Below are positions 38,444 through 51,869 of a DNA stretch of 64,000 nt, piece after piece; the first letter of the stretch is position 1; each line of letters starts with the position of its first letter. The notes below the pieces were generated by a model. The model saw nothing but the letters and a program-made list of their open reading frames with translations. It had not been told where the DNA came from and searched no databases. The DNA is from Erpobdella octoculata (Eukaryota > Annelida > Clitellata > Hirudinida > Erpobdellidae), in NCBI GenBank assembly GCA_963978895.1, contig OZ022245.1:21942968-22006967 (forward strand), in the 5' to 3' direction. The position numbers and the translations under genes were made by a program.

Positions 38444-38546
38444 ATGAATTCAAGAGATTTTGAAAGCTTGGCGAAAAAACGTATCAACGCAAAGTGGTCT
38501 ATCATTTTTAACAGAGCATGCCTAAAAGAAAACATTACGCCGAAAT
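38444..38546 (+). pseudogene. PLE ORF start repeated after the ribozyme
   Basis: MNSRDFESLAKKRINAK followed by [19 protein letters not shown], then directly (TA)n. Same block and same end point as 16874-17033. In PLEs the terminal repeat can extend into the ORF start of the next unit; here it marks the 3' end of the inserted copy. Confidence 0.65.
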
Positions 38547-38922
<376 letters not shown>

Positions 38923-39036
38923 ATTTATATTTATATATAATTTTTATCACGGTTTTTTAATTGTTGGAAAACGTGTTCAGTGAAAATACTTCTGGTAATA
39001 AAAATAAATATACAATATACAGAGCAAAATTTAGAA

Positions 39037-40704
39037 ATGAGTTGTCTAAGTCGTGTATTGTCATTAAAATCTTCATGCACAGATTTTATTTTATGGTACT
39101 TTAAGGAAACTTTTCTCGAACCATCTTCTGAGATTGAATGTCCTTTTAAAGTTAAAAACTGCGTTAATATTTCCTCAAAACTTTTTCAAGAAATAATTAC
39201 TAGAAGTCAAAACACAGGAATAAAACTATCTCCTTTCTATATACTACCTTTTTTTTTTAAATTTGACTGCTGTCATGAACTTGTACTTAAAAATGCTGAT
39301 CTTTTTTATTTTTTTCAACCGTTACAAACTATTTTGAGTAGAGGAAATTTAACTCGTATTTCGTGTACTGAGAATAGTTTTTACTATAAATATGATGTGA
39401 ATGATGTTCCGATTTTCAATCAATTTTGGCAGAATCTGTGCTTTTTTTCTATGAACTTAGAAGAAATAGAATTAGAGTTAATGTGTCTTTATTTGTCCGA
39501 TGGTTACGGAATTAGCGCAGACAGGAGGCCTGAGTGGTTTTGTCCGAAATTACTTAGACTCTATTGGCGCAATGGGTTTTGTTGTACATCTGGCCAGGAA
39601 ATAACAGAAGACTTAATTGACCTGCTCAAAATAAGGTTTCCTTTTGAAAATTTGAAAAGTTTATGTATATCTGATTGTATGCATGCAAAAAACACCATCA
39701 GCAAATTTTCTCGTTTTGTTAATCTTCAAAAATTAGGCATTAGTACGAATGTTGGTGAGTCTTTGGAAGAATTGGTTAATTCAATATCCTCTCAATCTAA
39801 TTTATCTTGGCTTGATATAAGTCAAAACAAATGCTTTAGAGTGATTAATAGTTATAATTTACAATTAATATATAGAATGATAGACAAATTACCTAATTTA
39901 GTTTATTTAGATATAAGTAATCAATCAGCTACGTTTGAAGAACCTGTTAGGTGGATGCACGAACGAAATTTCAAGTATTTAGGTTTGCGTTTTAATACAA
40001 ATAACAATTTTGAACTTTCTTCACCGATGAGCTCTGAGGTTGTAAGTAACCTTAGCACAATTGATGGACTTATAGCTTCATTGGAAAATAATTTCTGGAA
40101 ACCAGGTCAATTTAGAATTTGCTTACAATCATTTATATCTTTGGCTGAACAAGAAAACCATTATTTAGAAATAAGAGAAAAACTTTCCATAATTACTAAT
40201 ATAACACTCAAAAGACTTTATTACCAATATTCTTACAGATCACATGAAGCTGATATATTTGTGAAATTTGTATTTATTATATCCAGAATTGATATACAAA
40301 ACATTGAGTTTAAAAAGTTATTTAAAGCAATGTTGAGTTTTAACAGTTGTATCCGTCGAATAATCTATGATTCTGTATATGGTTCTTTAGACGATGCCAT
40401 ATGGAAATTTTTATTATCACTGAAACAAGGATGGGTTTCAATTATTTTTTCATCTGAAAAATTTTATTCGAACAAAGAAGATAAATTACTATTGAGTTAT
40501 CATCTAATGTGGGCATACACTAAATATTTTGATCTTTTTAATTGTTTTATTCCAGAAGCCTCTACTATTGAAAAATTTGTTGAATCAACCTCAAAAGAAC
40601 ATTTAAGTGATTTCAATAATTTTATAATTCATACAACATTGATCAATTGTTTTGAGATCGTTAAAGAAAAACGAAAAAAAAATTCAGAACAAAAGAAAAT
40701 CTAA
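39037..40704 (+). CDS. ZYG11/ZER1-like leucine-rich-repeat protein
   Basis: An intact, intron-less ORF of 555 codons from the ATG at 39037. An in-frame ATG at 38980 adds 19 residues but lies in the 47-bp repeat copy, so 39037 is preferred. The N-terminus (CLSRVLSLKSSC) could be a VHL/BC-box-like helix. The middle has LRRs: LEEIELELMCLYLS, LKSLCISDC, LSWLDISQNKCF, then LPNLVYLDIS. This order, followed by FKYLGLRF and a helical C-terminal half, resembles the ZYG11B/ZER1 substrate receptors of Cullin-2 ubiquitin ligases, which recognise N-terminal glycine. Family members are about 750 residues, so the armadillo-like part is short here. It could be a diverged gene or a retrocopy. AATAAA-like signals lie at about 40845. 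Confidence 0.55.
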   Translation: MSCLSRVLSLKSSCTDFILWYFKETFLEPSSEIECPFKVKNCVNISSKLFQEIITRSQNTGIKLSPFYILPFFFKFDCCHELVLKNADLFYFFQPLQTILSRGNLTRISCTENSFYYKYDVNDVPIFNQFWQNLCFFSMNLEEIELELMCLYLSDGYGISADRRPEWFCPKLLRLYWRNGFCCTSGQEITEDLIDLLKIRFPFENLKSLCISDCMHAKNTISKFSRFVNLQKLGISTNVGESLEELVNSISSQSNLSWLDISQNKCFRVINSYNLQLIYRMIDKLPNLVYLDISNQSATFEEPVRWMHERNFKYLGLRFNTNNNFELSSPMSSEVVSNLSTIDGLIASLENNFWKPGQFRICLQSFISLAEQENHYLEIREKLSIITNITLKRLYYQYSYRSHEADIFVKFVFIISRIDIQNIEFKKLFKAMLSFNSCIRRIIYDSVYGSLDDAIWKFLLSLKQGWVSIIFSSEKFYSNKEDKLLLSYHLMWAYTKYFDLFNCFIPEASTIEKFVESTSKEHLSDFNNFIIHTTLINCFEIVKEKRKKNSEQKKI

Positions 40705-41245
40705 ACATAGAAAATGGAGTTAAGATTAAAAGGCAAACAAAAACAATGTTTTATTACTATAATTTTTTTAATTTTACATTTTCGGTCATTTATGTTTTTA
40801 TTTTTTAACTTTAAAAAAACTAAGCAAAATAATTTCAATAAACAAAGTATTAACCATTTCGGTTTTATTATCTCTGTATCTTAACGACTTAACTTATAAG
40901 TTTTTTTTAATCGTATTCATCTCAATAAGAATACTGCAGCTACAGATTGTTTGTAAATTATTTTTGATGATAATATATATAACAAAAACTTTATTAAAGC
41001 GCAGTTAATAACAAAAATCAAATACTAAACACGCAAGACTTCGCCTGAAAACGCGCAAAACAGACGTCTGAGAATTAATGTCTAAATTCTTGTCTAGACT
41101 GAGAGTCTAGACAGGTCGACGGGTGCAAGATACACTTGTCAGGAGGTCCGTTAGAGCGACCCCTGACATAACTCCCCCTCAAAACGAAAATGTTGAACAG
41201 TCTTTCAATATCTTAAATGTTCTCTTTCACAGTACATGGTGAAGA
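40705..41245. other. 3' flank; possible LTR remnant
   Basis: Candidate polyadenylation signal near 40845. On the minus strand a GAGGGGGAGT purine tract at about 41172-41181 is followed by TGTCAGGGGTCGC, which could be a polypurine tract and LTR start, but no far end was found. Confidence 0.3.
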
Positions 41246-41423
41246 ATGGGTGTTCGTTCGTCAATGTATCGTGCCTACCAGGGCTTCAAGGTCGTGACAT
41301 CGAAGAAAACGACGAGGAAGATGAGGAGTGGGTGGAATCGGAAAAGCAGAACTTCGTAGATAATCTGGATGAAGAGTGGGCGTTCGTTTGTCGATGTATT
41401 GTGTCTACCAGGGCTTCAAGGTC
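41246..41423. repeat. Direct repeats of ~50 bp, 127 bp apart
   Basis: CTACCAGGGCTTCAAGGTC with about 30 bp upstream of it occurs at 41246-41296 and 41373-41423, about 90% identical. A 65-codon ORF spans both, with an acidic insert between; coding status unclear. Confidence 0.7.
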
Positions 41424-41587
41424 TTTAAACTAAAGAAGTCCTTCCTGAAAGTAACTTTTACTCCCACCAGTAAAACCACCCATACAACCAGCTCGACTCA
41501 TCCAAGTTTAATCCCATACCGGTCTGAGTTGTATTAACGAATGAATCATCAACACGTCATATCAAAGAAGTTCAACTACTTCAACAA

Positions 41588-42734
41588 TATCATCTATTTA
41601 TATATAAAAGAACATGTCCTGACTGACTGACTGATGACTGACTGATAACCAACGCCGAGCTCAAACGCTTCATCCTAGGAACGTGAAATTTGGAACTTAT
41701 ATTACATTTATAGCGTAAACATCCGCTAAAAAAGGATTTTTGAAAATTTTGCTCTTGAGGGGAAAAAACTGGAAAACAAACTTTTTTCTAAAATAATGTA
41801 TATCTCGAAAACCAAAAATGAGGAGATTTTGAAATTTGGTATATAGATTCTTTTTAAAAATAAAAAGATACGTGTTTCACCATTTTTTGAAAATTTGGTT
41901 TCCCGGACCGCAAATGTGGGTTGGAAAATTGGGTTATTTAATTTTTAAAGTAGCTTCTACTCAAAAACTGTTAATGCTACAGGAGTAAAAATCAGTATTT
42001 AGTTTCTACTCTAAAAATAATGAAATATGTGTTTTAGCATTTTTTGAAAATTTGGTTTCGAGGACTTCCAATGTGGGGTGGAAAATAGGGCTAATTGTCT
42101 TTTATAGTAACTGCTACTCAAAAACAGTAAATACCACAGATGTAAAAATTATTATTTAGTTTCTTTTCTAAAAATAAAGATATACCTGTTTCACCATTTT
42201 TTACAAATTTGGTTTCCCGGACCTCAAATGTGGGTTGGAAAATTGGGTTATTTGGTTTTTAAAGTAGCTTCTACTCAAAAACTGTTAATGCAACAAAAGT
42301 AAAAATTAGTATTTAGTTTCTACTCTAAAAATAATGATATACGGGTTTCACAATTTTTTGAAAATTTGGTTTCCAGGATTTCAAATGTGGGGTGGAAAAT
42401 AGGGTTATTTGGTTTTTAAAGTAACTGCTACTCAACAACCGTAATTGCCACAGATGTAAAAATTAATACTTAGTATCTACTCAAAAAAAAAGATATACGT
42501 GTTTCATCATTTTGTGGGTCATTTGGTTTTTAAAGTAGCTGCTACTCAAAAACTGTTAATGCTACAGAAGTAAAAATTAGTATTTAGTTTCTACTACAAA
42601 AATAATGAAATACGTGTTTTAGCATTTTTTGAAAAATTTGGTTTCAAGGACCACAAATGTAAGGTGCAAAATAGAGTTATTTGATTTTAAAAATTACTGC
42701 TACTTAAAAATTGTAAGTGGTAATATATATCTAA
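41588..42734. repeat. GACT-head repeat with 157-bp tandem array, unit 1
   Basis: A head with (GACT)n and GCCGAGCTCAAACGC is followed by 157-bp tandem repeats: TTTGGTTTCCCGGACC-type landmarks fall at 41894, 42051, 42208 and 42365, exactly 157 bp apart, then a partly deleted unit and another at about 42636. The body of each unit includes TACTCAAAAACTGTTAATGC and TATACGTGTTTCACC. Confidence 0.9.
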
Positions 42735-43620
42735 ATATATAAAAGAACATGTCCTGACTGACTAACTGACTGACTGACTGACTGACTGACTGGCTGACTT
42801 ATAATCAACGCCGAGCTCAAACGCCTCATCCTAGGAAAGTGAAATTTGAAACTTATATTACTTTTATTGCGTAAGCATCCAATAATAAAGGATTTTTTTT
42901 AATTTTGCTCCTGAGGGGAAAAAACTGGAAAACAAACTTTTTTCTAAAACAATGTATATCTCGAAAAACAAAAACGAGGAAATTTTGAAATTTGGTATAT
43001 GGATTCTTCTTGAAATATAAAAAGATACGTGTTTCACCATTTCTTGAGACTTCGGTTTCCCGGACCTCAAATGTGGGTTGGAAAATTGGGTTATTTGGTT
43101 TTTAAAGTAGCTGCTACTCAAAAACTGTGAATGCTGCAGGAGTAAAAATTAGTATTTAGTTTCTACTCCAAAAATAATGATATACGTGTTTTACCATTTT
43201 TTGAAAATTTGGTTTCCAGGACTTCAAATATGGGGTGAAAAATAGGGTTACTTGGTTTTTAAAGTAACTGCTACTCAAAAACTGTAAATGTTACAAAAGT
43301 AAAATTAGTATTTAGTTTCTACTCTAAAAATAATGATATACGTGTTTCACCATTTTTTGAAAATTTGGTTCCCAGGACCTCAAATGTGAAGTGGAAAAAA
43401 GGTTATTTGATTTTAAAATAACTGCTACTCAAAAACTGTAAATGCTACAGATGTGAAAATAAGTATTTAGTTTCTATTCTAAAAATAAAGATATACGTGT
43501 TTTACCATTTGTTACAAATTTGGTTTCTAAGACCTCAAATGTGGGTGGAAAATAAGGTTATTTGGTTTTTAATGTAACTGCTACTTGAAAACTGTAAGTG
43601 CTACAGATGTGAAAATTAGT
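42735..43620. repeat. GACT-head repeat with 157-bp tandem array, unit 2
   Basis: The same head, (GACT)n expanded, then 157-bp units from about 43020 (landmarks at 43051 and 43208) with more divergence toward the right. The head-plus-array is therefore itself duplicated. A minus-strand ORF at 42864-43121 is an artefact. Confidence 0.9.
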
Positions 43621-43890
43621 ATTTTGAGGTTTTGTGCCGGTTAAAAGTAGATGAGTTCAGTTTATCACCGGAAGGACGGGCCAAGCCGTTATTTTAGGGT
43701 CTTCACACGGCCCTGCCCAAACCTTAAATCAAGGTGAGACGGGCCGAGATTTTTAACCAAGTATTTGATTCCCCTTGACTCTCAAGTTTTATGAAAATTT
43801 CATTACGATCGGATGAAAGGTATAGCAATGCATAAATAACATACCTATATACCTACATACAAACATTCATTTTTGTATATATATATAGAC
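43621..43890. mobile_element. Repeat 3' end (ATCGGATGAAAGG family)
   Basis: Ends TTTCATTACGATCGGATGAA, then GTATAGCAATGCATAAA, ACATAC repeats and (TA)n, the same terminus as the CTAG-hairpin repeats, immediately before a new CTAGCGGG start. Confidence 0.5.
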
Positions 43891-44481
43891 TAGCGGGTTA
43901 CCTGGCGTTGCTCGGGGTTTTTACAGGTTTTTCTAATGCGTGTCTTTTTAACTCCCGTTTCCTTTCCGCATGCGCTCCCGCTTGTGCTCATTTTTTCTTT
44001 TCCACTCTTTCTTAACTTCTTTTAGCCCATAAAACGTAAAATAGATTTGCTAAAAGTTGTCTGAAGCCTTCAAACGTTGTTGAGTAAACTGAATTTGAAT
44101 TTTATTACGCAATTCACCTTCCGGGCCAAAAGTGCCTATACATGATCATTGAATTTTATTACACAAATTACCTTTGATGGTCGTACCTAGGTACTTTCGG
44201 CCTGGAAAGTTTTTTGGCCCACCTGAGTCGGGAGATTGGAGTTGGGAGTCCAAACCTTCCTAACATTCTTCCCCTGTATGAGAACTACCTCCTTGCCAAA
44301 TTTCATTAAGATCGCTCTCCCGCTCCGCTCCGCTCATTTTGTGACCGATTTTAATTTTTTTCACAATAACCTTCTCCCATTGCCTCTAAAGCTCGTGTAA
44401 AAATAGTACTACGATCCGATAAATGGTGTAGCAATGCATAAAGGACATCTATACTTACATTCATCATTTCATTTATACATA
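43891..44481. mobile_element. CTAG-hairpin interspersed repeat, copy 3
   Basis: Starts CTAGCGGGTTACCTGGCG, contains CGCTCCGCTCATTTTGTG, and ends TACGATCCGATAAATGGTG with a T/A-rich tail. It is head-to-tail with the next copy. Confidence 0.55.
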
Positions 44482-45190
44482 TACTAGCGGGGTTACCCGA
44501 CGTTGCTCGGGTTTTCAGAAGTTTTTTATCGTTTTTCTCTCTTGGTCCCGTTTCCTTCCCCGCTTGCTCTCCCGTTTCCGTTCCCGCTTGCTCTCCCGTT
44601 TCCGTTCCAGATTTGTTCTTTTCCATTCTTTCATAACTTATTTAGCACATAAAACGTAAAATAGATTTGCTAAAAGTTGCTTGAAGCCTTCAAACGTTGT
44701 TACGTAAACTAAATTTGAATTTTATTACGCAATTACCTTCGATGGTCGTACATAGGAACTTTTCGCCTGGAAAGTTAAGAAGGAGAAAAAGTTAAGAAGG
44801 TTTGGACTCCTTCTCCGATCCCCCCGGCTCAGGGGGCCAAAAAACCTTCCGGGCCAAAAGTGCCTAAACATGATCATTGGATAAGTTTTTGAAGCACTGT
44901 TTACAATTGCGTAACAGGCATTACTTGCTATTCGACTTCTTAATATTAAGAAGTCCATGACTTGCTTCCCAGTCTTCCATAATGTGACCGATTGCGCGTT
45001 ATTACAAATTACTAAGTGATAGATGGGGCGGGAAAGCGACCGGAATCGGGAAAGTGACCGGAAGCGGAAAAGCAACGGGAGTGGGAGAGCAAGCAAAAAC
45101 GGGAAAGCGACCGGGAGCGGGAGAGAAAACGGGGAATTAAACGGGAGCTAGAGAAAAACGACAAGAAAGCTCTAAAAACCGCCGCTAACT
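44482..45190. mobile_element. CTAG-hairpin interspersed repeat, copy 4
   Basis: Starts CTAGCGGGGTTACCCGACG. The interior repeats the 'Cys-less' TTTTAGCACATAAAACGTAA segment of copy 3. From about 45010 to 45190 the pyrimidine-rich body appears in inverted orientation (GGGAAAGCGACCGGAA). It adjoins a Helitron coding relic on the minus strand whose 3' side points into this repeat. Confidence 0.5.
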
Positions 45191-45605
45191 CACCCGCTCT
45201 GCTCCGCTCTTTGATGAAGCGTTCCGTGAGTAATAATGTGGCATCTCCGAGTAAAGCAACGTTTGTGCAAATGGATCGCTTTGGCAAATCGCGAAAAAAC
45301 TCGTTAATGTTGTTGCTGGAGGTGTTTCAGCACGTTGAATAATATTCGACACGTTAAAATAAACTCGTTGACCATTTTCCAGATGCACAGCCAAATGGAC
45401 AACAGTGGGATGACGTTCGTGAATAGAGAATGAGAATATACGCCAAATTGTCTCATTGCAGTTCACATATCTACCAATTTGATAGCGTCTAATTTCGTCG
45501 TTATCTGAGCTTTGAATGCCAAAAACTGCCATATCGCTGCCTTTCGTTACATATTTGCAGATGTACTTAATTGACTTTACAGAATTGCAATACTCAACAT
45601 TGCAA
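45191..45605 (-). pseudogene. Helitron Rep/helicase-like fragment
   Basis: The minus strand encodes VKSIKYICKYVTKGSDMAVF, then DEIRRYQIGRYVNCNETIWR, HERHPTVVHLAVHLENGQR and TTLTSFFAICQSDPFAQTL. This is the conserved 'KYxxKYxxKGSD ... DEIxxYxxxRYxxxxEAxWRI ... VxxLxVHLxxxQxVxF' block between the Rep and helicase domains of Helitron proteins. Rep HUH and helicase Walker motifs are not present in this ~140-codon piece. Truncated on both sides. Confidence 0.85.
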
Positions 45606-45635
45606 TGTGTCTTGAATGTTTGGAAAGATGTGGCG

Positions 45636-45692
45636 CATGTGGTGTGGAAAATAGGGTTATTTGTTTTATAAAGTAACTGCTACTCAAAATTT
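45636..45692. repeat. Isolated 157-bp-unit fragment
   Basis: GTGTGGAAAATAGGGTTATT and AAGTAACTGCTACTCAAAA match the array at 41.9-43.6 kb, about 2 kb away. Confidence 0.8.
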
Positions 45693-46421
45693 GACATCTC
45701 TGCTCTCTTTCTCCAACAAGTACTCGACCATTCCCGCCGGGCACTTTCCGAAAAACTGCTCTTTCAGAAACAAAAACCACAGATTTTGTTTGCCCGCGAG
45801 ATCTACCCAGCGCCTGAGGTGGCTATCTAGACGCACTAGATAATGTTCCCAGGTCTCTTCCGTTTCAGGCTTTGACTCTCGAAACATTATGCGATAGTCT
45901 TCCGCTGACTTCCCAAAACGACGAAGGAGTGCCTCCTTTGCCGTTCTGTAGTCCTGCATCTGACTATCGCTAAGTTGGCCAAACACTTCCAAAGTCTTCG
46001 CGCTAAGCAACGACCCTAGAAGCATTCCCCAATCCTTCTGAGGGTGACCATTGGCTTTTGCCAATGACTCAAATCTCAGCAAAAATGCGTCGATGTGATC
46101 ACCTTCAGAAAACTTTGGATAAGAAATCTTTGTTACCTCTACCTTTGGCTCTTTTTTCGTTAGGGCCTCTAATTCCAGCTTTTTCAATTCTAATTCATGT
46201 TGACGTTGAGCTATTTTATCTTCACGTTCTGCTATTTTATCTTCACGTTCACGTTCTTGTTGAGCTATTTTATCTTCCCGCTCCTGCTGAGCCTTTTTTT
46301 CTTCCCGTTCCTCCATTCTCTTAACCCTTTCTTCATCCTTTAACTCTTTGACGTAATTCCTTAAATCCACTCCGGAATAGCCTAGAGCCTGTCCCATCGC
46401 AATGAATTTCTCGTCAGACAT
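45684..46421 (-). CDS. Ty3-type (CsRn1-like) gag ORF
   Basis: 245 codons on the minus strand, starting MSDEKFIAMGQALGYSGVDL. An Arg/Glu coiled coil with EREDKIAQ repeats (about codons 30-90) precedes a capsid-like domain (ISYPKFSEGDHIDAFLLRFE, then TAKEALLRRFGKSAEDYR and WEHYLVRLDSHLRRW). The start is supported by a tRNA-Trp primer site about 80 nt upstream. It runs out of frame into a 157-bp repeat fragment, so zinc knuckle and pol are lost. A retrotransposon gag relic with the N-terminal two thirds intact. Confidence 0.85.
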   Translation of the reverse strand: MSDEKFIAMGQALGYSGVDLRNYVKELKDEERVKRMEEREEKKAQQEREDKIAQQEREREDKIAEREDKIAQRQHELELKKLELEALTKKEPKVEVTKISYPKFSEGDHIDAFLLRFESLAKANGHPQKDWGMLLGSLLSAKTLEVFGQLSDSQMQDYRTAKEALLRRFGKSAEDYRIMFRESKPETEETWEHYLVRLDSHLRRWVDLAGKQNLWFLFLKEQFFGKCPAGMVEYLLEKESRDVKF

Positions 46422-46502
46422 CTTTCACAAAAGAAAAAAAAATTCGGTCACTTGTGATCAAATAACTTCAGAAAATATATTTACGGATGAAAATGCGTAA
46501 AT

Positions 46503-46517
46503 ACGTCGGGGTCACCA
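46503..46517 (-). promoter_or_regulatory. Primer binding site for tRNA-Trp
   Basis: The minus strand reads TGGTGACCCCGACGT, complementary to the 3' end of animal tRNA-Trp. It lies just after a TTACA LTR end and before the gag start. A tRNA-Trp primer is characteristic of the CsRn1 group of Ty3/gypsy elements. Confidence 0.8.
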
Positions 46518-46518
46518 A

Positions 46519-46798
46519 TGTAAACGTAGAGGAATATGCTTTCTAGTGATTTTAAGATTTGTATTGATAAAAATTTCATCTTAAAAGAAAAAAATATTAA
46601 GCTAATTTCTCGGAAACGCAAAAATTCTCATTAGAAAATACAAATAGTGCAAAATAAAAAACATTTCTGTACTCTTGTTTTTTTAATTACTTCCGTTTCT
46701 GTCATTTTCTGTCTAAACCATTTCTTGTAGTTGTCTATCACTGAAATCAGTGCTCGTCAACGGCAACAATTAAATTAGTTTTTTTTCCGAATTTTTTT
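46519..46798 (-). mobile_element. LTR portion next to the tRNA-Trp primer site
   Basis: The LTR of the gag element should lie here (minus strand, ending TTTACA next to the primer site). The outer end could not be placed; the segment is AT-rich with no ORF. Confidence 0.45.
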
Positions 46799-46914
46799 AA
46801 AAATTTGACCGTCTGGTGGAAGACTGCGCAGGAGACATTGACGAAAATTTATATGCAGAAATCGAACATCTACATCTTTATTTGAATGATCATTTCAATA
46901 CTCATGCTCCCCAA
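46799..46914 (+). pseudogene. hAT transposase fragment, left of LINE insertion
   Basis: An open frame reading KFDRLVEDCAGDIDENLYAE and on to HLYLNDHFNTHAPQ. It breaks at the LINE insertion and resumes at 50221 with the hAT dimerisation domain. Confidence 0.55.
46901..46914. repeat. LINE target-site duplication, left
   Basis: CTCATGCTCCCCAA here and CTCAAGCTCCCCAA at 50221-50234 flank the RTE LINE: 14 bp, one mismatch. Confidence 0.85.
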
Positions 46915-47139
46915 AATCTTGTTCTCCTTGCAACTATGGCTACCAATATGTAAACGGTGGTCACCTCGCCGCAGTGATCACAACTGGGAAACCAGTAAAA
47001 CCAGGCAAGAAACCAGGGACCTAAAACGAACGAATCTATCGATAAATGCTACCTCAACTGGGGCAGCCGATGTGTCGGCATTGGGGACCCATGGTGTGGA
47101 CGAAAAATGGACTACTGGCCGAACGACTAAATTTATTAA

Positions 47140-48310
47140 ACCAAAGAATGAAATACGAATTGCCGCGTGGAACGTACGAACGGGTCATCACGTCGGCCAA
47201 AAGGAGATTATCGCCACCGAAATAACCAACTACAAAATATCGATCGCCGCCATATCGGAACTACGACTCACGGGATCCGGGACAATGATGATTAGCCCAC
47301 CGACGACCGACGAGACAATTACGCTCTTCTACTCCGGTGGTGACAAGCGAGAGGCCGGTGTTGGATTTATGGTCGGCCAGCGGGCTGCCCACAGTGTCGT
47401 CGCCTTCCAAACAATTTCTGAACGTCTGGCAGTCCTTTCCATCGATGGCACAATCAAGACACACACCCTATCCGTCTACGCGCCGACCGAAACAAGCTCA
47501 GATGCTGCAAAAGACGCTTTCTACGCCGATCTACAAGCTGCGACTGATTTTATACCGCAAACCGAAGTTACCATATTGGCAGGCGATTTTAACGCTCACG
47601 TCGGCGACAACCGTAGTGGCTGGGAAGAAACGCTTGGACGATTCGGCCACGGAAAAATCAACGACAATGGGCAGCGACTGTTGTCGTTTGCGTCAGTAAA
47701 CAACCTCGTCATTGGCAACAGCCTCTTCCAACACCCGAAGAAGCATCGGCTCACGTGGAGAAACCCGTCGGGGAAAGATTCGGCCATGCTCGACTACGTT
47801 CTGATCAACAAGCGTTTTCGATCGACGCTCAACGACGTTCGAGCAATGCATGGCCCTGATTGCGGATCTGATCACTACCTCGTGCGGGCCAAAATACAAC
47901 TTCGACTCCAAAAAGCAAAAAAGAAGACGCCGGCGGCTGTAAAGAGAAACCGGACGTGCCTACGCGATCCGGCAGTTCGACACAAATTCCAGCTTGCTTT
48001 ATCGAACAAGTTTGCGATCCTCAATACATTGGACGATGTCAACGATGAAGAAAAACAAATAACCAAATCCGTCATCGAATGTGCGGCGCCGTTATGTCCA
48101 CCGATCCGTAGACGAACGCAGCCATGGATTTCGGATGAGTGTCTGGATTTGGTAGCTGAGCGGAAAAGAATCAAGCACGTCGATTTCGAACAATACCGGC
48201 GAATTAATCAAGAGGTAAGGCGGAAAATGAAGATCGAGCGAGAGGCGTATTGGAACGATGTTGCAGCCGAAATGGAAGAAGCCGCATCACGACATGAATA
48301 TCGAACATTG
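47140..48310 (+). pseudogene. RTE endonuclease domain
   Basis: The frame contains NEIRIAAWNVRTGHH, ISELRLTGSG (catalytic Glu), SVYAPTETSSDAAKDAFYAD, LAGDFNAHVGDN, NDNGQRLLSFASVNNLVIGN and GSDHYLV: the complete AP-endonuclease motif series, which nicks target DNA to prime reverse transcription. There is no ATG in frame between the element start and this domain, so the native start is unclear. A frameshift at about 48330 ends this frame; the next frame continues with FFHKLYNHDPPAG. Confidence 0.9.
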
Positions 48311-48330
48311 TATCAGACACTACAACGCGG

Positions 48331-50688
<2,358 letters not shown>

Positions 50689-50997
50689 GGTACGGTTCAT
50701 ATATATAGAATAGGTATATTGGCAAGCCTGTAGTTTAAGATGGCTTTTAGCTAGGCAGCCTAGGAACCAGACCAAAGAACTCCGAAAACGATTTTGAGTC
50801 TTTTTGGTTACATGAATATTCATTATTTATATTAATTGGCAATAACTTTACCGATATAAACCAATAAAGAAATGGGAAAATTTTAAATTTAATACAGCAT
50901 TTGGCAATAATAATAATAATTAAAATATGGGCTGATTTTGAAATTTGTTCTACTCAATTTACGGTTCTCAGCTAGCTTAAAATGTGTACTGCAACAT

Positions 50998-51869
50998 GGT
51001 AATGTCTCGAAAACCCCGAGGTCCATTAATCCCGAGGTCCGTTAATCCCGAGGTCCATTAATCCCCAGGTCCGTTAATCCCGAGGTTCATAAATCCCGAG
51101 GTCCGTTAATCCCCGATTTAGCATGAAATTCAAGCGCTGGGCTGCACTCCATTCTCTGCTCATTCCACTGATAAACAATGGGCTGACTGTGACAATGTTG
51201 CCTAAGAGATCAATAAAAGCATGTGTTTTATATTATTTTCAGTGATTGCGTAACACTTGTGTAACAAATGTAACACTTTTATTCTACCGGCTAGTGTACA
51301 ATATTTAAGTAACGACCCAACCTCAGCAATCGCATGTATAAAATCCCTTCGGAGTAAGTAAGCATGAAGTCTCAGCCAATTTTACATACCATTTAATTTA
51401 AGCCCCAAAAAACAGCTTCCATTACTTATTTATACCTGCAGAAGTTATCGACATGCTACGTCACATGCGCGCACAAAAAACTACAATCGTTTTTAATATA
51501 TTTACTTAATAGATCCACACTTTTGCTTACTTCTGCTATATTCTGGTCGGCACTTTCAGGAGTTATTTTACGAATGAAGTGTTGGGGACCACATCAGATT
51601 GAAGCAGGTCAACGAGGAACAAATTATACATAACACTCTTTGAGCATAATTGACCACGAGCGATTCACGACACGCGCATGAGCTACGGAAACATTGTTTG
51701 CTAGCCTGCCCAAGCCAAAAATATTTGTTGATACCTTTAAATTAAAGCCAGAGTAGAAGCTTGTACCGTTCAAATCAATATACCCCTATTTAACGGACCT
51801 CGGGATTTATGAACCTCGGGATTAACGGACCTCGGGATTTATGAACCTCGGGATTAACGATATACAATC
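50998..51869. mobile_element. Insertion with 9-bp TSD and inverted 16-bp arrays
   Basis: 872 bp inserted in the left arm. CTGCAACAT occurs immediately on both sides (50989-50997 and 51870-51878) but only once in the right arm, so it is a target duplication. The ends carry tandem AATCCCGAGGTCCGTT units (51011-51115) and the inverse (51786-51855). A 9-bp duplication points to a Mutator-like element. No ORF of note; 51120-51780 has no recognisable content. Confidence 0.75.

Noticed and set aside
40970..41185. Minus-strand LTR starting TGTCAGGGG
   Set aside because: Purine tract and TG start are suggestive, but no CA end, second LTR or coding region could be tied to it; mentioned only as possible.
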